Shown: positions 1 to 7,565, counted from the first letter of the stretch. The stretch: 25,122 nucleotides of DNA from Polyangiaceae bacterium (GCA_025936205.1 JAICTU010000064.1:1-25122), one strand, 5' to 3'. A program made the numbers and translations. Notes: generated from the letters alone by a model not told the origin.

Positions 1-624
1 GCGAACTCTCGTGTAGAGCCCACCGAGACCGCGCACGGTGATCTGACCGCCCTCACCGCCCGCGGCGCGCGTGATGGCAATACCCGGGATCCGCTGCAAC
101 GACTCCGCCAGGTTCAAATCGGGGAAGTCGGCGATGTCCTCTGCGACAATGGCGTCCACCTGCGCCACCGACGCCTGCTTGCGCTCCAGGGCAGCACCGA
201 GGCTACGGCGGTAGCCGGTCGTGATGACGACTTCCGACAGCCCCTCGTCGATCACGGAGTCGGCGGACACGTCCTCGGGCGCGGCCTCGGCGCCCGGTTC
301 GGGCGCGGCAGGCGGTGCAGCCTCGGGCGCTGCTGCGGCGGCTACCGGGGCCGCCTCAGACGGCGGGGGCGCTGCGGGCGGGGTTGCTTCCGGCGGGGTC
401 GTCTCCGGAGCGGGCGCCGCCGGCTCCTGCGCGCCTGCCGGGGCGGCAATCGCCAACACGCCGGCACAAGCCGCCAGGGGCGCGAGACGGGCGAGAGAGA
501 CGAGACCGACCTGGCTGACAAGCCGCCATCCAGGCAGAGCCCCCTGACCCTGTTCCTGATGACGGCGCCCCTTGCTCTCGGGCTCCCGCGTCCGATTCGC
601 GTCGGCAGTTCTGGATTTGTTCAT
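1..624 (-). CDS. TonB-dependent receptor, N-terminal part (runs off left edge)
   Basis: The first 208 residues of an outer-membrane TonB-dependent receptor, cut by the window edge; no stop is seen. The reading frame starts at an ATG at 624-622 with a modest GGGAAG upstream. An unusually long basic N-region (about residues 1-40) leads into a hydrophobic signal core (about 41-62) and a likely cleavage site at AGA|QEP (65/66). Residues 67-117 are an Ala/Pro/Glu-rich linker. A plug domain then begins: EVVITTGYRRS (131-141), DAIVAEDIADFPDLNLAES (157-175), QRIPGIAITR (177-186) and QITVRGL (194-200), a pattern typical of receptors for carbohydrates and other large substrates in proteobacteria. The barrel and substrate are outside the window. 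The family is clear; substrate and exact start are not. Confidence 0.9.
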   Translation of the reverse strand, partial: MNKSRTADANRTREPESKGRRHQEQGQGALPGWRLVSQVGLVSLARLAPLAACAGVLAIAAPAGAQEPAAPAPETTPPEATPPAAPPPSEAAPVAAAAAPEAAPPAAPEPGAEAAPEDVSADSVIDEGLSEVVITTGYRRSLGAALERKQASVAQVDAIVAEDIADFPDLNLAESLQRIPGIAITRAAGGEGGQITVRGLGGLYTRVR

Positions 625-1232
625 CGAGTGATTCTTCCCGCGCTTGATGGTGTCCGCGCCGAATGCAGGAGTCCCCTGGGCGACCCTGTCCTCCTTGCGG
701 CGGCACTCGACCTGCGTTCCGCAGAACGCAGCAGTCCTCCGCGAGGCGGCAGCAACGCCATGCCTCGCTGGTGGCTGCCGCGCAGGCAGCACAGCGCTCC
801 AGTCGAATCTCAGCAGAGTGTCCGGCAGGCACTCCCCAACATCCGGCGACGGGCCTTTTCGCACGTTCGCAACTCAAAAGCTACCGATCGCTGTAGCGTC
901 GAGCGGCGGTATCTAGACTGACGTTGCCGCACGGAAGCCACAGCGTCGCTCGCGGAAGCCAACGCGCCGCACGTGCGGCGCGTCAATGGTGCGTCGGCGG
1001 TGCCCAGCAGAGCCGAGCGACATACCGATCGCGACGCAGCGCGTTCTAACTTCGTCGAGTGCCTCGACCGCTGCCCCCGCGACCTCCTCGAGGAGCGCTG
1101 TAAGTTTGTGTTTGAGGTGCAGCCTCGGCATCGAACGAGATACCCGACTCACCGCGCTCTAGCAGTTACGGAGTTCCGACAGACCCACACGATTGCGGCA
1201 TCTGGCCGATCCGGACCGAGCGGACCAGCCCT
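625..1232. other. 608-bp gap upstream of the TonB receptor, no convincing gene
   Basis: I see no recognisable protein in any frame; the open frames here have low-complexity Arg/Ser/Pro composition typical of non-coding GC-rich DNA. The gap should contain the receptor's promoter (minus strand) and the end of the VOC gene transcript. A strong AAGGAGG lies near 691-697 on the minus strand, but no in-frame start codon follows at proper distance. The clearest structure is the perfect palindrome at 962-983. Confidence 0.5.
962..983. promoter_or_regulatory. Perfect 22-bp palindrome
   Basis: The arm ACGCGCCGCAC is followed directly by its exact complement, GTGCGGCGCGT, centred on CG. It lies about 340 bp upstream of the TonB receptor start and 250 bp past the VOC stop. 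It could be an operator for a dimeric repressor (CG-centred palindromes suit LacI-type proteins) or a hairpin. There is no U-run, so a classical terminator is less likely. Confidence 0.45.
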
Positions 1233-1643
1233 TTACTTCCGTGGATCCCAGGCAAACTCGAGACGATTCCCCCCGGGTTCGCGGATCATCATGTGAACCT
1301 TCGGTCCAGCGCCGGAGAGCTCGGGAGCGAACTCGATCTCGACGCCAGGCCATGCGGCAACTCGCGTGTACAGCTCATCCAGAGCTTGCCGGTGGGGAAC
1401 CGCGAGCGCGAGATGATGAAGGCCCACGTTGCTCCGGCGATTGAATGCGACGCAAGCCGAGGGGTTCTCGACCCGCCACAGCGTCAACACGGCCATACCA
1501 TTCGAAACATAGATCGATGGATACTCGGGCTTTCCACCGACGACCTTCCACCCCAGGCAGTCGACGAAGAAAGCGCGTGCCGCGTCCAGATCCTTGACCG
1601 TCAGCCCCACGTGATCGAAGCCCAGCGTGACGTTGTCCGGCAT
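1233..1643 (-). CDS. VOC (glyoxalase/bleomycin-resistance fold) protein
   Basis: A 136-aa single-domain vicinal-oxygen-chelate protein. It opens with GFDHVGLTVKDLDAARAFF (residues 8-26), the usual first beta-alpha unit, and the second half has GLHHLALAV (74-82) and a closing EPGGNRLEFAWDP (122-134). Candidate metal ligands are His11, His76 or His77 and Glu129, so a metal site is plausible. VOC proteins include lyases, dioxygenases, isomerases and resistance proteins; the substrate cannot be read from sequence. It is probably cytosolic. It lies downstream of the methyltransferase fusion on the same strand after about 130 bp, so co-transcription is possible but not shown. No strong ribosome site precedes the ATG at 1643. 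Confidence 0.88.
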   Translation of the reverse strand: MPDNVTLGFDHVGLTVKDLDAARAFFVDCLGWKVVGGKPEYPSIYVSNGMAVLTLWRVENPSACVAFNRRSNVGLHHLALAVPHRQALDELYTRVAAWPGVEIEFAPELSGAGPKVHMMIREPGGNRLEFAWDPRK

Positions 1644-1774
1644 GGCAGGAGCGTACCCGCGTGCTGCAGGACAGTCTAGCCCGACAACCGTCGAGCGTCC
1701 GGATCTGCGCCGAGCTTCCCTCCTGCGCGGTCCGGACGCTTTGCCCCCAACCGATCAGACTCGCCGTCGGGGGC

Positions 1775-3115
1775 TCAGTAGGCTCGAGCCTCGATCACCA
1801 TGTGGAACGGAGTTCGCGCGGCCACTCGAAAGTACCCGAGGCCACCTTCAGCGAGCGCCTGCCGGAGTGCCACCGGACCCGCTTGCGCCCCCAGAGCGAT
1901 GCCTCCCGGGTGGCAGAGGGCGTTCGGGGTGCAGAGCGCCGTGGAGGCGGCGTAGTTCATGGCCGCCACGGGCCCTCGGTTGTCCTCGGGCCGCTCCGCG
2001 GCCAGGGGTTCCACGAGCAGGAGGGTGCCACCCTCCGCCAACCGGGAGGCGGCGTGGCGAGCCGCGGCAACGGCATCCCCCAGGTCATGAAACGAGTCCA
2101 TGAAACAGATCAGATCATAGCGCTCGCCACCGTAGTTGCTGGCCGTGGCGTGCTCGAAACGAACGCGGTCCGAGAGCTGGCTCTCCTTCGCGCTCTGCCG
2201 TGCCACCTCCAGCGACTTCGTGTGGCTGTCGAAACCCACAAAACGAGATGCCGGAAAGGCTCGGGCCATGAGCAGCGTGGAGATGCCGTGCCCGCAGCCC
2301 ACGTCGGCCACCGTGGCGCCCCGCGCGAGCTTGCTGACGACTCCATCGAGGGCCGGAAGCCAGCTATGCGCCAGGTAGGACGCATACGCCGTGCCGAAGA
2401 AGCGGGCACAGCCACCGAACAAGCGCGGGTCATGCTCGCCCCAGCCAATGCCGTCACCGCTCGTGAAGGCCTGTTCCAGGCGGGGTTCGTCGGCCCACAG
2501 CGAGGCGACGATATCAAAGGCGGGCGCCAGGAATGCAGGACTGTCCTGGGCCACGAGCACCGCGGCAACGCCGGGCGCCAGACGGAACTTTGCGCTCTCC
2601 GGATCGTAGTCCAGATAGCCCGCGGCCCGCTGCTGGTGTAGCCACTCGCGCGCATAGCGCTCGAACACCGCAGCGTGCTCCGCGAGCTCCTGGGACGTCA
2701 ACCGACCGTGCTCGCCCAGGACCCGATACAGCCCCAGCTCGTGGCCGATCCGTACCATCACACCCGTCATCGCCGCCGACAGATCGCCGAGCACTCGCTG
2801 GGCGAAGCGCTCGCTGGCCGAGGCCTCGCTGACGGGCTGCTCCAGCAGCTCCATCACTCGCGCCTGCACGTCCTCGCAGAACGGAGCCTCGCGCAACGCG
2901 GACACGATAGGCCCCGTCAGGTAACTATCGGCAGCCTGGCGGCTTGCGAACGAGTACACCCCGCCCGCTCGCCCCGCCTGGCGGTCAATCCACCAGCACT
3001 TCGACTGAAGCCCGGGTACCTGAGCCACTTGTGCAGCGGCTTCCTCTGCGATGGCGTGATAACGTTCTGCCGAGCAGCGCAAGGAAAATTCGATCTGAAC
3101 ACACGTTGCTATCAT
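1775..3115 (-). CDS. YdhR-like domain fused to SAM-dependent methyltransferase
   Basis: A 446-aa protein. I start it at the ATG at 3115 because AGAGGAG lies just upstream; an in-frame extension to 3427 would run back into the divergent regulator. Residues 1-95 resemble the small ferredoxin-like YdhR/ABM 'monooxygenase' fold (IATCVQIEFSL, GVYSFASRQAADSYL). Residues 105-185 look like the winged-helix dimerisation domain found in Rv2258c-type methyltransferases. Residues 255-446 form a Rossmann methyltransferase with SAM motif I, VADVGCGHGIS (269-279), an acidic loop GFDSH (294-298), and DLICFMDSFHDLGDA further on. It likely methylates a small molecule in the cytosol; the substrate is unknown. 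It is divergent from, and probably controlled by, the regulator at 3198. The N-terminal fusion is unusual for this methyltransferase type. Confidence 0.85.
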   Translation of the reverse strand: MIATCVQIEFSLRCSAERYHAIAEEAAAQVAQVPGLQSKCWWIDRQAGRAGGVYSFASRQAADSYLTGPIVSALREAPFCEDVQARVMELLEQPVSEASASERFAQRVLGDLSAAMTGVMVRIGHELGLYRVLGEHGRLTSQELAEHAAVFERYAREWLHQQRAAGYLDYDPESAKFRLAPGVAAVLVAQDSPAFLAPAFDIVASLWADEPRLEQAFTSGDGIGWGEHDPRLFGGCARFFGTAYASYLAHSWLPALDGVVSKLARGATVADVGCGHGISTLLMARAFPASRFVGFDSHTKSLEVARQSAKESQLSDRVRFEHATASNYGGERYDLICFMDSFHDLGDAVAAARHAASRLAEGGTLLLVEPLAAERPEDNRGPVAAMNYAASTALCTPNALCHPGGIALGAQAGPVALRQALAEGGLGYFRVAARTPFHMVIEARAY

Positions 3116-3197
3116 GGTGACTCCTCTCGAGACGCGTGCGGAACTTGAGTCAGCGAACGCGGCTACGCATGAACGCACGATGAAAAGTGAATGAACG
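3116..3197. promoter_or_regulatory. Divergent promoter region, methyltransferase/regulator
   Basis: This 82-bp region separates two divergent starts and must hold both promoters. TGACTC (3118-3123) and GAGTCA (3147-3152) form a widely spaced inverted pair, and ATGAACG occurs twice (3169-3175 and 3191-3197). Either could be part of a binding site for the PhoB-type winged helix, which commonly binds repeats; this is inference. A 4-codon ATG AAA AGT GAA TGA frame (3180-3194) just before the regulator may be incidental. Confidence 0.35.
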
Positions 3198-5294
3198 ATG
3201 CCTGAAAGCGCTCGACAGGACGCCCAGAGCGGCACCCCACTGGAAGAAGCTCGCGTCGCGGACCGCCTGAAGCAGCTCCGGTGCGGGCGCTTCGTGGGTA
3301 GGCAGCGCGAGCTCGGCCTGCTCGCGCGCTGTGCCGAGCCCGACGGGCCTGCTGTCAGCTTCCTGCACGGCATCGGTGGAATCGGAAAGTCCGCGTTGCT
3401 CGAGGTGCTCCTCGAACACTTGCGCACTCGGGGCGTTCGATCGATCTACCTCGACGCGCGCAGCTTCGAGCCGACCCCGCGCGGGTTCTGGGAGGCGCTC
3501 GGGGGCGAGCTGGGGACGACCGCGCTCGCGAGCGGCGCCGGCGTTTGCGTGCTGGTGGTCGATCATTACGAGCTCTTGCGCTTGCTGGACTCGTGGCTGC
3601 GAACCGAGTTCGTTCCTCAACTGCCGGCTCGGGTGCGCCTGATCCTTTCGGGACGCCATCCGCCCACCGCGGGCTGGAGCACCACGGCGGGTTGGCAAAC
3701 GCTCGTGCAAAACTGTGCGCTGCCACCGCTCGAGGAGGCCGAGTCGCGCGTGTTGCTCGAGAGCCGTCACGCCTCCCCTGCCCTGCTGCCGCGGATCCTG
3801 AGCTTCGCCCAGGGCCACCCGCTCGCGCTGGAGCTCTCGCTCGCGGCCGCCGCAGAGCGTCCGGGCCTCGACTTCGGGGCTCCTGACCGTTCCCGGCTGA
3901 TGGCGCGGCTGGCTCAGCTGTTTCTGCAGGACCTGGCGGACTCCGGGCTCCGCGCGGCACTCGAGGCCGCCTGCGTCGTGCGCCGTGCCAGCCGCTCCTT
4001 TCTCGCATCGCTCTTGGGTCCCGAGGCCGCGGCCCGCGCGACGGAGCGCCTGGTGGAGCTCGGCCTCGTCGAACGCACGACGGACGGATTGAGCCTGCAC
4101 CCGAGCGTGCGCCAGGCGATGGAAGGCGAGCTCCGTGCCATCGATCCGATCCGGCACCGCGAGCTCCGCCGCGCCGCCTGGCAGCACCTACGCCAGGCTC
4201 TGCCCTCGGTAGGACGCGCGCACCTGTGGCAGCACGCTGCCGACGCGCTCTTCTTGCTCGAGCAGGATCACATTCGAGAAGCGTTCTTTCCAAGCGCCCG
4301 CGACCTGTTCGTCGTCGAGCGCGCGCAGGACCGAGACTGGCCGCAGATTGCAGCCATCTGCAGCGCATACGACTCCCCCGCGGGCGTAGCCGCGATCGAG
4401 GCCTTCTTTCACCACGCACGCGCTGCCCTGCACGTGGCTCGCTCCGAGCGCGACCAGGTAAGCGCCTTCTATGTGCTCTCGAGGAGCGATCAGGTCCCAG
4501 AGCCGCTGCTCGCGTCCGATCCGCTGCTCGCCCGCTGGGTCGCTCATCATCCACGCAGCGAGGCCCCGGCACTGCTGCTGCGGCGCCTGCTCGCGGACCC
4601 GGCGCAGCCGGCGGGCACCGAGGCCTATGCCGCCTGCGTGCTCGACCTCAAGCGCACCTACATAGAAAACCCGCGCACCGTGCGACTCTACGCGGCCAAG
4701 TCCGATCCCAATGCGCATCCCGAGTGGGGCCCGCTCGGGTTTCGAGAGCTGCCAGCACTATCCGCCGCGGGCCTGGCCCGCGACGGTGGCCCCCACTCGA
4801 CCTTCTGCCTGGAGTTTGGAGTTGGCGGTATCTTCGGATGGATTGGCAGACTCGTCGACGCGCAGTACGAGTCACCCGAACCCCTCCCTGGCTCGACGGC
4901 GCTCGCGGAGCCCGGCGCAGGCCGCTGCTCCGGGATACACCTGGACGAAGCGCTACGCCGCCTCGTGATCGACGGTGCTGAAGTCGCCCTCACACCGCTC
5001 CAGTACAACCTCCTGCGCCATCTCTCGAGCCATCGGGCACGCGTGATCGACCGGGATGAGCTCGTGCAAGCCGTGTGGGGTAGAGCGTTCGTGGGCAGCA
5101 ACGTGGTCGATGCGTCTATCCGCTCGCTTCGCAAGAAGCTGGGCGCACACGCCGCCGCGATCGAAACGGTCAAAGGTTTTGGCTATCGGTTTCGAGGCGG
5201 CGCGAGTGCCTCCGCACCTGCCGCTCCTGGTCATGCGGCGCCGCCATCATCTGGTCGACACACGATTTCAGCCCAGAAACGGCTCGGACTGTAG
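3198..5294 (+). CDS. P-loop NTPase with C-terminal PhoB/OmpR-type winged helix, transcriptional regulator
   Basis: A 698-aa one-component regulator. Residues 31-64 contain RFVGRQREL and a Walker A, GIGGIGKS (58-65), with a Walker B-like VLVVDHYE near 118-125: a STAND/AAA-type ATPase. The helical part to about 340 resembles the sensor-arm region of such proteins. About residues 390-540 are unassigned; strand/helix patterns such as TVRLYAAKSDPNAH and GPLGFREL recall a GNAT acetyltransferase (tentative). Residues 575-668 are a winged helix (LTPLQYNLLRHLSSH, VVDASIRSLRKKLG, TVKGFGYRF). There is no receiver domain, so control is probably by nucleotide/ligand state. It faces the methyltransferase gene and likely regulates it. 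The last 30 residues are Ala/Pro-rich and the final nine codons overlap, antisense, a broken ClC gene, so the tail may be acquired. Confidence 0.82.
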   Translation: MPESARQDAQSGTPLEEARVADRLKQLRCGRFVGRQRELGLLARCAEPDGPAVSFLHGIGGIGKSALLEVLLEHLRTRGVRSIYLDARSFEPTPRGFWEALGGELGTTALASGAGVCVLVVDHYELLRLLDSWLRTEFVPQLPARVRLILSGRHPPTAGWSTTAGWQTLVQNCALPPLEEAESRVLLESRHASPALLPRILSFAQGHPLALELSLAAAAERPGLDFGAPDRSRLMARLAQLFLQDLADSGLRAALEAACVVRRASRSFLASLLGPEAAARATERLVELGLVERTTDGLSLHPSVRQAMEGELRAIDPIRHRELRRAAWQHLRQALPSVGRAHLWQHAADALFLLEQDHIREAFFPSARDLFVVERAQDRDWPQIAAICSAYDSPAGVAAIEAFFHHARAALHVARSERDQVSAFYVLSRSDQVPEPLLASDPLLARWVAHHPRSEAPALLLRRLLADPAQPAGTEAYAACVLDLKRTYIENPRTVRLYAAKSDPNAHPEWGPLGFRELPALSAAGLARDGGPHSTFCLEFGVGGIFGWIGRLVDAQYESPEPLPGSTALAEPGAGRCSGIHLDEALRRLVIDGAEVALTPLQYNLLRHLSSHRARVIDRDELVQAVWGRAFVGSNVVDASIRSLRKKLGAHAAAIETVKGFGYRFRGGASASAPAAPGHAAPPSSGRHTISAQKRLGL

Positions 5295-5649
5295 GGGCGC
5301 CCGCCCGCTGTTCGCTGACGATGTTTCGACCGCCACCGCTTGCGCGCGCACGATATCGCTCGTCGCAATCAGGCCGCGCAGCGCTGCACCACCGGGCTCG
5401 AGCACCAGAAACTGACGTGTACCGTGGGAATTCAGGCTCACAACGGCGCGCGTGAGCGCGTCGTCGGGCGAGACCGACACTGGGCTGCGCTACACTCGAC
5501 AGTTCGCTCAGCACGCCGCCCTGAGCCGCTACGCGGCGTAAGCTTGCCACGTCGACCACCACCAGGCAGCGACCGTCCTCAGCGAGGACCGGGTACACGG
5601 AAAACAGCTCCTTGTGCACTGCGCCGAGTGCTTGGCCCACACACAGGTT
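5268..5649 (-). pseudogene. Remnant of a ClC chloride channel, C-terminal CBS region only, frameshifted
   Basis: On the minus strand, frame one (5649 down to about 5487) reads NLCVGQALGAVHKELFSVYP and RRVAAQGGVL. The frame then shifts, and to the stop at 5268 it reads VSVSPDDALTRAVVSL, SDIVRAQAVAVE and SEPFLG. This tracks the C-terminus of the intact ClC at 13400-15253 segment by segment (SVGEALGAVHKETFSVYP, SVSPEDALTRAVVSM, SDIVRAQAVAVE, SEPFLG). Aligning the two by eye around the AQP codons indicates a 2-nt loss near 5485-5490. All membrane helices are absent. Its end overlaps the regulator's last codons on the opposite strand. It is a decayed third copy, not a functional CBS protein. Confidence 0.85.
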
Positions 5650-5854
5650 GCGCCGGGAGCAAAGCGTGGTGCGCGATGATGCCGATCCGGTGGATGCGAT
5701 CCTGGACGAGGCGCGTGCGCGTGATGCCCATCTCGTCGTCGTGGGTTTGAGATCTGGCCGCTGACGGGAACGCTCGGGCGTGGCGGCTCGGGTAGTCGAC
5801 TTCGCCCAGCGGTCAGTCCTGGTGATTCCCATCTCGTATGAGATCGAGCCCTGA
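5648..5854 (+). pseudogene. Remnant of a universal stress protein (UspA family), C-terminal half
   Basis: On the plus strand the frame reads VVRDDADPVDAILDEARA then RDAHLVVVGLRSGR, an in-frame TGA (5762-5764), then RERSGVAARVVDFAQRSVLVIP and a final stop at 5852. This matches the second half of UspA proteins: the DP..AIL.EA helix, the LVVVG strand and the closing SVLVIP strand. The N-terminal half is missing and the ATP-binding G-rich loop is damaged around the stop. It begins exactly where the antisense ClC remnant ends, so the junction at about 5648 looks like a rearrangement point. I judge it non-functional. Confidence 0.75.
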
Positions 5855-5921
5855 AAACAGCGCGTCTTCTCCCGCGTGGTCAGCGTCACGGAGTCCGCCC
5901 CGCGCCGGTCGGCGGTCGCAC

Positions 5922-6191
5922 TCAGAGGCTCGGAGGGTTACTGCGGCGATTTCTGTCGATGATCCCAGCAATGATCAGCAGAAACGCAAGCAGCCTGGGA
6001 AGAAATGCGCTGGCATCCGTCTCCGGAACGTGGGGCGCGCGCGCCAGGCCGAACCAGTTGGCTGCCAGGGCCACAAAGGCGCAGGCAAAGAACAGAAACA
6101 AGCGATCGCGGCTATCGCGCCAGAAGCGGAGGAAGAACAGCCCGGCGACGAGAGATGCGAGAGTCAACGCTCCGCCCACTACCGGATTCAT
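5922..6191 (-). CDS. DUF5985-type small membrane protein (second copy)
   Basis: An 89-aa protein with three hydrophobic segments (about 5-20, 28-46 and 64-78) separated by short charged loops: LFFLRFWRDSRDRLFLFFA, then LRLLAFLLIIAGIIDRNRR near the end. This fits the DUF5985 family of short three-helix inner-membrane proteins, whose function is unknown. The start ATG (6191-6189) overlaps the previous gene's stop in an ATGA, so the two are translationally coupled. The upstream in-frame extension is ignored because it lies inside the preceding gene. It is the last gene of a three-gene operon. Confidence 0.75.
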   Translation of the reverse strand: MNPVVGGALTLASLVAGLFFLRFWRDSRDRLFLFFACAFVALAANWFGLARAPHVPETDASAFLPRLLAFLLIIAGIIDRNRRSNPPSL

Positions 6192-6445
6192 TGTCGCTCC
6201 CAGACCAAGCCGAACAGAAGCAGACCGATCGCTGCCAGCGCGATGCCTCCCCTCAGATCGCTGAGGTCCGACTTGGGAATCAGCACCAGATCCACGAACA
6301 ACAGGACGTTGGTCAGCGCCAAACCAGCGAAGCAAAGGCTGGCCCAGAAGAGCAACCGCGCGCGCGACGCCGCGTAGCCTCGGAGCAGGAGGACCGCACA
6401 GGTCACGCTCGTACCCGCGCACAGGGCGTACACGGCTTCAGCCAT
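6188..6445 (-). CDS. DUF5985-type small membrane protein (first copy)
   Basis: An 85-aa protein with three predicted membrane helices: YALCAGTSVTCAVLLL (6-21), LLFWASLCFAGLALTNVLLF (31-50) and GIALAAIGLLLFGLVW (67-82). The pattern matches DUF5985, as does the gene immediately downstream, so the operon encodes two paralogous short membrane proteins that could form a hetero-oligomer (inference). Its start overlaps the end of the winged-helix gene by 8 nt and its stop overlaps the next start by 4 nt. No catalytic residues are apparent. Confidence 0.78.
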   Translation of the reverse strand: MAEAVYALCAGTSVTCAVLLLRGYAASRARLLFWASLCFAGLALTNVLLFVDLVLIPKSDLSDLRGGIALAAIGLLLFGLVWERQ

Positions 6446-6857
6446 CGGGCTTCTCCCGCTTACGAAATACGAAAGCGTTCGAAAACACGCCCAACGCTCC
6501 CGCGCGCATGCGCTGGATCGCGTTGGCCGTCATGAGCCTCATGATGGAGACACGCTGCGCGCCATAGTTCTCGAGAAGGCGCTGGGTCATCCCATCGAGG
6601 GTCGGCGAAATCGGCCCGTAACGATACCGGGTGCTGCTCGTCGATGCGGTGCTCACCAGCAGGCCACGGTCGCACAGCCGGCGCAGCTCCTCTTCGGCCA
6701 CGGAGTCTCGGACGCGCAGCCCCTCCGCTACCTCCAGGGTAGACCATGCGTGTTCGGGGCGGCGCTGAAGAAGCACCAGGATCTCGAGCTGTTCCAGTGA
6801 TTCGAAATACTCGTGCAAGAAGCGCTGCACGTCTGCGGGCACGTCGAAGTCCGCCAT
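6438..6857 (-). CDS. Winged-helix protein heading the DUF5985 operon
   Basis: A 139-aa soluble protein. The first 85 residues form a winged-helix-like fold: VQRFLHEYFESLEQLEILVL, then a recognition-helix region TLEVAEGLRVRDSVAEEELR and a wing RYRYGPIS. The C-terminal part (LMTANAIQRMRAGALGVFSN) is amphipathic and may contact membrane or partner. It is probably a DNA-binding protein controlling its own operon, which it overlaps by 8 nt with the first DUF5985 gene; a role as an adaptor for the membrane proteins is an alternative. I know no experimentally named homologue. The ribosome site is weak (AGGA about 10 nt before the ATG). Confidence 0.72.
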   Translation of the reverse strand: MADFDVPADVQRFLHEYFESLEQLEILVLLQRRPEHAWSTLEVAEGLRVRDSVAEEELRRLCDRGLLVSTASTSSTRYRYGPISPTLDGMTQRLLENYGAQRVSIMRLMTANAIQRMRAGALGVFSNAFVFRKREKPDG

Positions 6858-7017
6858 TCCAGAGAATTCCTATCATGCTTCCCCTCCGGCGCCGCCGCCC
6901 ACCAGGGCGCTCGACCCACCAGTACACATTGCAACACCAACCAGTAAGAATAGGATCTCTCAGATGCCCCCGCAACATGCGCCTCGCACGTTCGCGGCTG
7001 AGGCTGGGCTCTACCTC
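6858..7017. promoter_or_regulatory. Intergenic region with the DUF5985 operon promoter
   Basis: This 160-bp region lies between the MarR stop (7018) and the winged-helix start (6857). It is less GC-rich around 6925-6960 (TTGCAACACCAACCAGTAAG region), as expected for a promoter serving the minus-strand operon. No exact -35/-10 pair can be assigned with confidence. Confidence 0.3.
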
Positions 7018-7542
7018 TCAGTCGTCGGGGGCGGCGGCGCTCTCGGCTTCCTTGCCGAGCTCGCGGGCCACCGCTTCGAGGACGACTTTAGCTGCCTCCA
7101 CCGTGGAGCGAGGCAAGGAGGCGAGCGCGCGCTGGATGCAGGCTTCGACGCTTCCCGGCACTTCACGATCGAGGAGCTGGCCACGCGCCGTGAGGCGCAG
7201 GAGAAAGCTGCGACCATCCTTCTCGTTTGCTCTTCTGGACAACAGCTGCTGCGACGATAGCCGTTCCACGATGCCCGTGAGCGTGCCGCGATCCAGATGC
7301 AACAGCTCAGCGAGCTCGCTGGGCGTCAGATCGGGAAACTTGCCCACCATGCGTAACACGAGGCGTTGCGGGCCGGTCATGCCCAACTTGCCGAGCATCT
7401 GGCGCGACACCGAACGCAAGCCATGATCGATCGCCCAGAGCAGACGCAAAAAGGCCAGCGCATTGGGCAGGCGGTCAGCGGGCTCTCTGGGCGCAACGGG
7501 CGCAACGGGCGCAAGTCCGCGCGCCTTCCGGGACTCAGACAC
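7018..7542 (-). CDS. MarR-family transcriptional regulator
   Basis: A 174-aa MarR-type dimeric regulator. I choose the GTG at 7542 because GGAGAGG sits 5 nt upstream; ATG 7566 has no ribosome site and would add a basic stub. Helix 1 (NALAFLRLLWAIDHGLRSVS, 27-46) contributes to the dimer interface. The DNA-binding part has LTPSELAELLHLDRGTLTGI (72-91) and the wing NEKDGRSFLLRL (106-117), including the conserved DxR-type wing arginine. The C-terminal helix closes the dimer. MarR proteins usually repress a neighbouring gene and respond to small aromatic or oxidising ligands. Candidates are its own promoter and the divergent SPW/ClC unit 400 bp away. Direct repeats just upstream of its start may be its operator. 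Confidence 0.87.
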   Translation of the reverse strand: MSESRKARGLAPVAPVAPREPADRLPNALAFLRLLWAIDHGLRSVSRQMLGKLGMTGPQRLVLRMVGKFPDLTPSELAELLHLDRGTLTGIVERLSSQQLLSRRANEKDGRSFLLRLTARGQLLDREVPGSVEACIQRALASLPRSTVEAAKVVLEAVARELGKEAESAAAPDD

Positions 7543-7565
7543 GACACCTCTCCGACGGCGGCCCA

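Noticed and set aside
1661..2641. 326-codon plus-strand frame opposite the methyltransferase
   Set aside because: Antisense shadow; the minus strand carries the SAM motif and a strong ribosome site.
3180..3194. Four-codon ATG...TGA frame just before the regulator start
   Set aside because: Too short to distinguish from chance and without a ribosome site; mentioned only in the promoter entry.
3150..4572. Long minus-strand frames opposite the NTPase/winged-helix regulator
   Set aside because: They mirror a clearly coding plus-strand gene with Walker and winged-helix motifs; their translations are Arg/Pro-rich and lack recognisable domains.
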